This document shows positions 7,190 to 12,290 of a DNA stretch of 12,290 nt, piece after piece. A program made the position numbers and the translations under genes. The DNA is taken from assembly GCA_015492115.1 (NCBI GenBank), contig WGFS01000079.1:1-12290 (forward strand), in the 5' to 3' direction. Source of the stretch: Aquificaceae bacterium. GTDB lineage: Bacteria; Aquificota; Aquificia; Aquificales; Aquificaceae. The notes beneath the pieces were generated by a model that searched no databases, was not told the origin of the DNA, and saw nothing but the letters and a program-made list of their open reading frames with translations. Each line of letters starts with the position of its first letter. Within the stretch, counting starts at the first letter, position 1.

Positions 7190-7766
7190 GCCACATACCG
7201 TCCTGGAACCGGAGCTCAGCCCTCTTCTCAAACTCCCTGCCGTCGGGAAGTATGAGGACGTACTCAACGTACGCCCTGTCACCCTTTATCTCCGTTCCAA
7301 CTACCTCTATCTGGGAGTTTTCAAAGGCGGTTTTGTCCGCTGTCACCACTATCCTCTGGAGGTAAGAGGTGAAGAAGTGATAGATAGACCAGAGGGTAAG
7401 TAGAAATACAGCACCTACCGCCAGGAGCACGTACTTCCTGTTCTCTGGAGAAACGAAGTTCTCTATCAGCCAGCAGTTGAACATGGTGCTGAATGGGTTC
7501 ATCCCGGTGAACCTTATCACAACGCTCATAAGGGCGAGGACTACAGCCATGCTGAGGGCTTCCTTCATGTAGCCCCACTCTCTGAAAGGGTTGTACCTGA
7601 GCTCGGACGCGGAGGCTATATCACCTGCGGAAAGGTGGGAGAAGTAGAGCTTGAGGACCTCCTCCGGAGGTAGCTGGCTTACCGTTGATGAACATCCCAA
7701 AAACAGCAGAAGGGCACCCAGAAGTATGAGGCTAACGGACGCCTTTGAGCTCAAGGAAAAGTTCAT
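7173..7766 (-). CDS. Predicted lipoprotein/membrane protein of unknown function with a split export-side domain
   Basis: The function of this 197-residue protein is not recognised. The N-terminus (about 8-24) is a hydrophobic signal followed by FLGCSS, with Cys25 as a possible lipid-attachment site; Phe at -3 makes the lipobox imperfect. Residues 33-60 (PPEEVLKLYFSHLSAGDIASASEL) and 135-197 (ending in FQDGMWRVRKL) together resemble small NTF2-like, DUF4878-type modules found in lipoproteins. Two strongly hydrophobic segments (about 69-90 and 110-132), probably membrane spans, sit between the halves. The start is supported by GGGGAGG seven bases upstream (7774-7780), although it makes the gene overlap the previous one by 35 bases. 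The guaB promoter overlaps its 3' end. A role in the envelope is inferred only from the topology. Confidence 0.78.
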   Translation of the reverse strand: MNFSLSSKASVSLILLGALLLFLGCSSTVSQLPPEEVLKLYFSHLSAGDIASASELRYNPFREWGYMKEALSMAVVLALMSVVIRFTGMNPFSTMFNCWLIENFVSPENRKYVLLAVGAVFLLTLWSIYHFFTSYLQRIVVTADKTAFENSQIEVVGTEIKGDRAYVEYVLILPDGREFEKRAELRFQDGMWRVRKL

Positions 7767-8166
7767 AGACGAGCCTCCCCGGTATGTTCAGTGCCTGCTC
7801 TATGTGCTGGTCTGAGAGCTCCTCAAGGGTTCTGAAGTAATGATAGAGTTCAAAAAGTTCAAATATACAGCAGAAGAGCTCCCTCTCAAGATCTTCAATA
7901 TCCTGCTTTACCTGTTCCTTCTGCTCACCAGGACTCAGGCTCTCGTAGGTCTCTCTGCTCGCCTTTATCTCCTCTACGAGCCCCTTTATGTAGCTCTTCA
8001 TCTTCCTGTGGTAGTCCTCTATCTTCTCTGGAAGTATGTCCGCTATCCTCTTCTCCTCTTTCTCAGCCAGCTTCCTGTAGAGCTCCTTCAGTTCTGCGTG
8101 TTCCCTGATCTTATCTATACAGGGTCCGACACACTCAAGTATGGTTCTCTTTTCCTTTTCACCCAT
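7732..8166 (-). CDS. Helical protein of unknown function
   Basis: This 144-residue protein is not recognised. It is almost wholly alpha-helical and charged, with no signal peptide or membrane span, so it is probably a cytoplasmic helical bundle. Four Cys stand out: ECVGPC near the N-terminus (Cys12 and Cys16) and an adjacent pair in LFCCIFEL (98 and 99). These could bind metal or form a disulphide, but no known metal motif is complete. The start is well supported by AGGAGGGG (8171-8178, minus strand) four bases upstream. It follows dtd by 27 bases and its end overlaps the next gene by 35 bases, so it is part of the dtd-guaB-khtTU transcript. Its position alone gives no function. Confidence 0.75.
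   Translation of the reverse strand: MGEKEKRTILECVGPCIDKIREHAELKELYRKLAEKEEKRIADILPEKIEDYHRKMKSYIKGLVEEIKASRETYESLSPGEQKEQVKQDIEDLERELFCCIFELFELYHYFRTLEELSDQHIEQALNIPGRLVYELFLELKGVR
7774..7780 (-). promoter_or_regulatory. Strong ribosome binding site fixing the start of the lipoprotein-like gene
   Basis: GGGGAGG on the minus strand lies seven bases before the ATG at 7766 and inside the coding end of the 144-residue gene. It supports the long signal-peptide-bearing start and so a true 35-base gene overlap. Confidence 0.7.
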
Positions 8167-8193
8167 CCTTCCCCTCCTGAGAATAAGATAGGT

Positions 8194-8640
8194 TCAGAGC
8201 TCCTCCGAATCCACAATTAGGGTTACTGGTCCCCAGTTCCTTATGAAGACGTCCATCATGGCACCGAAGACACCGGTCTCAACTTTAACACCCTCTTCCC
8301 TGAACCTCTCAACGAACCTGTTGTACAGCTCCTCAGCCCTCTGGGGGCTCTCCGCAAGCTCAAAGCTCGGTCTCCTGCCCTTTTTGACGTTCGCGTACAG
8401 GGTGAACTGGGAGACCACGAGAACCTCTCCCCCTATGTCAAGGAGTGAGTGCTGGAACTTCCCCTTATCGTCCTCAAATATGCGGAGGTTTGCGATCTTC
8501 CTGACGAGCTTCTCAACGTCCTCCTCTCCGTCACCCTTCTTGACTCCGAGGAGTATATTCAGCCCCCTGCCTATCCTCCCCACTATCTTCCCATCAACCT
8601 TGACGTAGGACTCCTCAACCCTCTGAACTACCGCTCTCAT
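8194..8640 (-). CDS. dtd: D-aminoacyl-tRNA deacylase
   Basis: DTD hydrolyses D-amino acids (and mischarged Gly) from tRNA, recycling the tRNA and keeping D-residues out of proteins. The 148 residues match the family, and the protein works as a cytoplasmic dimer. It begins MRAVVQRV, as most DTDs do. The active-site strand SQFTLYA (77-83), KKGRRPSF (86-93) and the cross-subunit motif NWGPVT (135-140), of the NXGPXT type that carries the Gly-cisPro chiral filter, are all intact. No SD precedes the ATG: the eight bases before it are CTTCTTCC, and before those sits TATAAT. It is the first gene of the minus-strand unit leading to guaB and khtTU. In this window it also shares a tRNA quality-control role with the editing domain of thrS, though the two genes are not co-transcribed. 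Confidence 0.97.
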   Translation of the reverse strand: MRAVVQRVEESYVKVDGKIVGRIGRGLNILLGVKKGDGEEDVEKLVRKIANLRIFEDDKGKFQHSLLDIGGEVLVVSQFTLYANVKKGRRPSFELAESPQRAEELYNRFVERFREEGVKVETGVFGAMMDVFIRNWGPVTLIVDSEEL

Positions 8641-8690
8641 GGAAGAAGATTATATTCTTATAGAGAATTACACAAAGTGGGAGGGAAGTC
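8641..8690. promoter_or_regulatory. Divergent promoter region between dtd and the 93-residue gene
   Basis: Toward dtd there is a perfect TATAAT (8649-8654, minus strand) ending eight bases before the dtd ATG; -35 candidates at 16-18 bases are poor. Toward the plus-strand gene there is TATAGA (8659-8664, four of six) and a clear SD, GGGAGG (8679-8684), six bases before its ATG. Only 50 bases separate the two start codons, so the two promoters overlap. Confidence 0.5.
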
Positions 8691-8972
8691 ATGGAAGAAC
8701 AGGAGTTAAGGCTTGAGGAACTATACCAGCTCATGGAGGAGGTGGACGCCCTTGAGTCCCCTACCCGCGAAGATGTTGAAGACCTGAACTACAAGCTGAG
8801 GAAATTTCTGGAAGCCCTCCTCATCAAGTCAAACTACGATTACGAGCTCCTTGACCTCTACTACCAGGTGGGTGAGAACTACGAGGAAATAAAGTCAAAC
8901 CCCTCACGGGGATTGAAGAGGCTCAGGGATATACTCGTAGCCATAGCCATGAGGATTGAAGGGGAACAGTAG
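8691..8972 (+). CDS. Small acidic helical protein of unknown function
   Basis: This 93-residue protein is not recognised. It is strongly acidic in its first third (MEEQELRLEELYQLMEEVD) and almost entirely helical. A central hydrophobic/aromatic helix (about 33-60) is rich in Tyr and Leu, and a C-terminal helix ends LVAIAMRIEGEQ. There is no signal peptide, membrane span or Cys. The gene is supported by a good SD (GGGAGG, 8679-8684), by coding-like composition matching its neighbours, and by divergence from dtd. Its TAG stop directly abuts the stop of the convergent WD40 gene with no base between. A small regulatory or protein-binding role would be a guess. Confidence 0.75.
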   Translation: MEEQELRLEELYQLMEEVDALESPTREDVEDLNYKLRKFLEALLIKSNYDYELLDLYYQVGENYEEIKSNPSRGLKRLRDILVAIAMRIEGEQ

Positions 8973-9878
8973 CTACCTCAGGTTCCATATGATCACCCTT
9001 CCCCTGTCGTCCCCCGATACGAGCTTCCTGCCGTCGGGTGAAAACCTGAGCTTCGTTACAGTGCCCTTGTGCCCCTTCAACGTCCCGACGAGGGAGAGGG
9101 TTTTTGCGTCCCAGAGCTTGATCACCGAATCAAACCCACCGGTTGCTATTAGATCTCCCCTGGGGGAGTAATGGACTGTATAAACCGCACCCTCGTGCGC
9201 CTTCAGCTTCAGAAGCCCCTGCTGGGTGGTCACGTCCCAGACTATCAGGTAGCCGTCGTTTCCAACGGACACGAGCCTCTTGCCATCGGGTGAGAAGGAG
9301 AGGTCGTAAACGTAGTCTGTATGTCCCTCAAGAACCACCGAGGAACCGTCGGGATACCAGAGTCTCACGGTGTTGTCCTTGCTTGCGGACGCGAATATGT
9401 CCTGCGTGGGGGAGAAGGCTATGGAGAAGATCCATCCACCGTGCCCTTCAAGCTTCCTTATCAGCTTCCAGTCCTGGGCATCCCACAGCCTTATCTCCCA
9501 CAGGTCGTCCCCCGAGGCGAGCTTCTTACCGTACCTTGAGAAAGCGAGGGCTCTGATGTACTCTTCGTGTCCCTTCAGGATCTTCACGAGCTTCCCGGTA
9601 GGTAGCCTCCATATCCTTATGGACATATCGTCTCCAGCAGAGGCTATAAAACCCCTCCTGTTTATTGCCACGGAGAGAACCTTTCCCCTGTGACTCTTTA
9701 TCTCAAGGATCTTCCTGCCAGACAGGTTCCATACCCTTATGTAGCCGTCGTCACCGCAGGTAACGAAGAACTTGCCCGCGAGGTCAAGATCTCTGACCGC
9801 TCCCCTGTGCGCCTCTATGACGGTCTGGGAGAGAGAAAAAAGGAAGGAGATCAACAGTATTAAGATACCCGCACCCAT
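8973..9878 (-). CDS. Exported seven-bladed WD40 beta-propeller protein
   Basis: This 301-residue protein starts with an uncharged hydrophobic segment (about 3-18) that looks like a signal peptide or anchor, possibly cut near Ser17-Gln18. The rest is exactly seven WD40 repeats, at about 23-50, 63-90, 104-132, 146-174, 185-214, 228-256 and 270-298. Each has a GH- or AH-type dipeptide, an inner SPDG-like turn and an end such as IRVW, VRLW or IKLW. That is a complete single propeller with no linked kinase, NACHT or enzyme domain. The role is probably as a protein-binding scaffold outside the cytoplasm, but the partner is unknown. GGGGG (9884-9888) five bases before the ATG may serve as SD. The gene stands alone between two oppositely oriented genes, with its stop abutting that of the 93-residue gene. 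Confidence 0.88.
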   Translation of the reverse strand: MGAGILILLISFLFSLSQTVIEAHRGAVRDLDLAGKFFVTCGDDGYIRVWNLSGRKILEIKSHRGKVLSVAINRRGFIASAGDDMSIRIWRLPTGKLVKILKGHEEYIRALAFSRYGKKLASGDDLWEIRLWDAQDWKLIRKLEGHGGWIFSIAFSPTQDIFASASKDNTVRLWYPDGSSVVLEGHTDYVYDLSFSPDGKRLVSVGNDGYLIVWDVTTQQGLLKLKAHEGAVYTVHYSPRGDLIATGGFDSVIKLWDAKTLSLVGTLKGHKGTVTKLRFSPDGRKLVSGDDRGRVIIWNLR

Positions 9879-9924
9879 ATCTACCCCCTTTTGTGTCAGT
9901 GCCTAAACATTAAGATAGTAAAAT
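9879..9924. promoter_or_regulatory. Divergent region between the WD40 gene and thrS
   Basis: This 46-base AT-rich gap separates the two starts. Toward thrS, TAAGAT (9911-9916) ends eight bases before the first ATG (9925), and TAAAAT (9919-9924, five of six to TATAAT) ends nine bases before the second in-frame ATG (9934). Neither ATG has an SD. Toward the WD40 gene, TACTAT on the minus strand (9915-9920) is a weak -10 candidate. No -35 fits well in either direction. There is no room for a T-box or an operator stem-loop of the kind that controls thrS in some bacteria. Confidence 0.4.
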
Positions 9925-11859
9925 ATGAAGACTATGAAGGTAGAAGAGAAGGTAAAGGTTGTCATAAACGGCAGAGAGGTTGAAGTAGAGAAGGGTACAC
10001 CCCTCGGAGAGGTCTTCAAGAAGGCAGGGATAGAAGACGCCTTAGGGGGTAAGGTAGGGGATAGGATAATAGACCTCCAGACCCCCATAAAGGAAGGCGG
10101 AGAGATAAAGCCCATATATAAGAACGATCCCGAGAGCCTTGAGATAATGAGGCACTCCCTCGCCCACATAATGGCACAGGCACTCAAGGAGCTCTACGGC
10201 ACCGAGAAGGTTCACCTCGGAGTGGGACCCACAACCGAGGAGGGCTTTTATTACGACGTGGAGGTGGAAGGGCACAGGATAACGGAGGAGGATCTGCCCA
10301 AGATAGAGGAGAAGATGAGGGAGATTATAAAGAGGGACTACCCCATACTACGTAAGGAGCTTGAGAGGGAGGAGGCTGTAAAGCTCTTTAATGAGCTCAA
10401 GGAGAAGTACAAGATAGACATAATAAACAGGATACCTCCGGAGGAGGTTATATCCGTCTATCAGCAGGGGGACTTCATAGACCTCTGCAGGGGACCTCAC
10501 CTCCCTTCAACTGGAAAGGCTGGCTCCTTCAAGCTCACCTCCATTTCCGGAGCTTACTGGATGGGAAAGGCTGACCAGCCCCAGCTTACCAGAATCTACG
10601 GCATGGCTTTCTGGTCGGACAAGGAGCTGAGGCAGAGGCTCAGGTTCTACGAGGAGGCTAAGAAGAGAGACCACAGAAAGCTGGGAAGGGAGCTTGAGTT
10701 CTTCATGATAGACGAGAACGTGGGGGCTGGTCTGGTCCTATGGCTCCCGAGGGGTTCTATCTACCGCAAGGTTCTTGAGGACTACTGGAAGGAAGAACAC
10801 ATAAAGAGGGGGTACCAGTTCGTATATACACCCCACGTTGGTAAGTCCAAGCTGTGGGAGACAAGCGGACACCTTGAGTGTTATAAGCCCAACATGTTCC
10901 CCGCCATGGAGATGGAGGGAGAGGAGTACTACGTAAAGCCCATGAACTGCCCCTTCCATATAGCCATATACAAGAGCAGGGTCAGGAGTTACAAGGAACT
11001 TCCCATAAAACTCGCCGAGCTTGGCACCGTTTACAGATACGAGATGTCGGGAGTCCTCCACGGGCTCCTTAGGGTGAGGGGCTTCACTCAGGATGACGCC
11101 CACATAATCTGCACTCCCGAACAGGTGGACGATGTTATAAGGGATACCCTTGATCTCGCCCTCTCCATGCTAAAGGACTTCGGCTTTGAGGACTTCAAGA
11201 TATACGTCTCCACCAAGCCAGAGGATGCGATAGGTTCCGACGAGCAGTGGGAGGTCTCCGAGAACGCTCTCAAGAAGGCTGTAGAGGACTTGGGATACTC
11301 ATACGAGATAGACGAAGGGGGAGGAGCCTTCTACGGACCAAAGATAGATGTGAAGATAAGGGACGCCATAGGGAGGCTCTGGCAGTGCTCCACCATTCAG
11401 TTTGACTTCAACCTCCCCGAGCGCTTTGATATGACCTACGTGGGCCCCGACAACCAGAAGCACAGACCCTACATGATCCACAGGGCGTTCTTGGGTTCCA
11501 TAGAGAGGTTCACGGGCATACTCCTTGAGCACTACGCAGGACTTCTTCCCGTATGGCTCTCACCCACCCAAGCGAGGATCGTTCCCATAGCGGACAGGCA
11601 TCTTGATTACGGGAGAAAGGTTCTCTCAAGACTTCAGGAAGAGGGCTTCAGGGTGGACATGGACGAGAGGGACGAGAGGATGAACGCCAAGATAAGGGAA
11701 GCGGAGCTCATGAAGATACCCTACGTTCTCGTTGTGGGCGACAGGGAGGCTGAGGCTGGAACCGTCTCGGTCAGGAGCAAGAAGGAGGGGAACCTCGGCT
11801 CTATGACGGTGGAAGAGTTTGTGAAGTTATTGAAGGAGAAGGTAGAGAGGAAGGAGTAG
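9925..11859 (+). CDS. thrS: Threonyl-tRNA synthetase
   Basis: ThrS joins threonine to tRNA-Thr using ATP, in the cytoplasm. At 644 residues it is full length. The TGS domain (about 8-68) is followed by the editing domain (about 70-230), with the His pair in HSLAHIMA (His77, His81) and CRGPH (Cys188, His192), which removes mischarged Ser. The class II catalytic core (about 245-545) holds the zinc ligands Cys342 (MNCPFH), His393 (DDAHI) and His519 (IHRAFLG). Motif 2 is around VYRYE (369-373) and motif 3 ends at GSIERFTG (524-531). The anticodon-binding domain is about 548-640. The start is ambiguous: MKTMKVEEK can begin at 9925 or at the ATG at 9934, and neither has an SD. The next gene begins immediately after the stop. 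Confidence 0.98.
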   Translation: MKTMKVEEKVKVVINGREVEVEKGTPLGEVFKKAGIEDALGGKVGDRIIDLQTPIKEGGEIKPIYKNDPESLEIMRHSLAHIMAQALKELYGTEKVHLGVGPTTEEGFYYDVEVEGHRITEEDLPKIEEKMREIIKRDYPILRKELEREEAVKLFNELKEKYKIDIINRIPPEEVISVYQQGDFIDLCRGPHLPSTGKAGSFKLTSISGAYWMGKADQPQLTRIYGMAFWSDKELRQRLRFYEEAKKRDHRKLGRELEFFMIDENVGAGLVLWLPRGSIYRKVLEDYWKEEHIKRGYQFVYTPHVGKSKLWETSGHLECYKPNMFPAMEMEGEEYYVKPMNCPFHIAIYKSRVRSYKELPIKLAELGTVYRYEMSGVLHGLLRVRGFTQDDAHIICTPEQVDDVIRDTLDLALSMLKDFGFEDFKIYVSTKPEDAIGSDEQWEVSENALKKAVEDLGYSYEIDEGGGAFYGPKIDVKIRDAIGRLWQCSTIQFDFNLPERFDMTYVGPDNQKHRPYMIHRAFLGSIERFTGILLEHYAGLLPVWLSPTQARIVPIADRHLDYGRKVLSRLQEEGFRVDMDERDERMNAKIREAELMKIPYVLVVGDREAEAGTVSVRSKKEGNLGSMTVEEFVKLLKEKVERKE

Positions 11860-12290
11860 TTGAGCTGTCCGATAACGCCCGTAGGAAGGTTCCTGATACG
11901 ACCCTTCTGTCCGGTAGCCAAGCCCCTTTTCAGGAAGCTTTTCAGGATAAAGGTTTACGGAGCTGAAAACATACCGCCAGGCGGTCCTTTCATAGTCGCC
12001 TCCAACCACAGGAGCCACCTTGACCCGCCCGTTCTTAACTCTGCCTTCCCTGAACCTCTCGTCTTCCTTGCAAAGGAGGAGCTGTTCAAACCGCCCCTCG
12101 GATGGTTCATAAGGCACATGAGGGCTGTTCCCATAAAGAGGGGTTCTGGAGATGTGGACACACTGGAGATGACCCTTGATCTCCTCCACAGAGGATGCCA
12201 CATCGCCATATTTCCGGAGGGAACGAGGGCAAAGCCGGGGGAGTTCCTCAGACCTAAGCCCGGCGTTGGCTTGCTGGCTGTCAAGAGCGG
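11860..12290 (+). CDS. plsC: PlsC-type 1-acylglycerol-3-phosphate acyltransferase, 3' end beyond the window
   Basis: The family transfers a fatty acyl group to lysophosphatidate at the inner membrane, giving phosphatidate for phospholipid synthesis. The frame is bounded upstream by the thrS stop itself, and the first usable start is TTG at 11860, directly after that stop. AAGGAG (11851-11856) and GAGAGG (11845-11850) in the thrS end can serve as SD. The 143 complete codons show the catalytic motif NHRSHLDP (49-56; His50, Asp55), the segment PIKRGSGD (91-98) and the substrate-binding motif FPEGTR (118-123), all in family order and spacing. The usual length is about 200-240 residues, so roughly a third is missing beyond the edge. 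It is the second acyltransferase-like gene in the window, unrelated in position to the DUF374 gene. Co-transcription with thrS is very likely. Confidence 0.9.
   Translation, partial: MSCPITPVGRFLIRPFCPVAKPLFRKLFRIKVYGAENIPPGGPFIVASNHRSHLDPPVLNSAFPEPLVFLAKEELFKPPLGWFIRHMRAVPIKRGSGDVDTLEMTLDLLHRGCHIAIFPEGTRAKPGEFLRPKPGVGLLAVKS

Noticed and set aside
8973..9878. WD40 protein as part of a defence system (such as WD40-linked NTPases)
   Set aside because: There is no NTPase, nuclease or effector fused to it or beside it, and the N-terminus looks like an export signal.
10434..10447. CCTCCGGAGG palindrome in thrS, also CTCCGGAG near 7665, as possible operators or hairpins
   Set aside because: Both lie inside conserved coding sequence, have no loop and no following T run, and are expected from Pro/Glu/Gly codons at this base composition.
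1..12290. Search by eye for CRISPR repeats, tRNAs, inverted-repeat-bounded elements and intrinsic terminators
   Set aside because: No regularly spaced repeats, cloverleaf-like sequences, transposase frames, or GC stem followed by a T run were found; gaps between genes are all 50 bases or less.

Overview
The window looks like ordinary chromosome from a thermophilic bacterium, most likely of the Aquificales (Aquificota). The reasons are the packed gene layout with overlapping ends, heavy use of ATA for Ile and AGG/AGA for Arg, charged Glu/Lys/Arg-rich proteins, and a G+C content of roughly half judged by eye. The genus cannot be fixed from the sequence. There are 14 coding regions, two of them cut by the window edges. 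I see no tRNA, rRNA, CRISPR array, insertion sequence, prophage or attachment site, and no gene-free stretch longer than about 50 bases.

Layout. Unit A (minus strand, 3360 down to the left edge) runs from an unknown 82-residue protein to dapB (lysine/diaminopimelate synthesis), mutS2 (DNA-binding ATPase) and the first ten codons of another gene. The first three overlap by ATGA-type junctions. A 46-base gap then separates it from a plus-strand DUF374 acyltransferase-like gene (3407-4054). Unit B (minus strand, 8640 to 3993) runs dtd, an unknown helical protein, an unknown lipoprotein/membrane protein, guaB, khtT and khtU. It runs from D-aminoacyl-tRNA proofreading through GMP synthesis to a two-part K+(Na+)/H+ antiporter. 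guaB appears to have its own promoter. Divergent from dtd is an unknown 93-residue gene (8691-8972). It abuts, stop codon to stop codon, a minus-strand exported seven-bladed WD40 protein (9878-8973). Unit C (plus strand, 9925 to the right edge) is thrS followed at once by a plsC-type acyltransferase starting at TTG.

The best non-obvious signals are three. First, several genes that seem to begin transcripts (guaB, dtd, the DUF374 gene, possibly thrS) have a -10-like hexamer 6-9 bases before the ATG and no usable Shine-Dalgarno sequence, which suggests leaderless mRNAs. Genes inside the units mostly carry strong SDs. Second, the basic, proline-rich tail of KhtU lies exactly within its 62-base antisense overlap with the DUF374 gene. 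Third, MutS2 has a degenerate LDLR motif in its Smr domain. I found no convincing undescribed multi-gene defence or mobile system.
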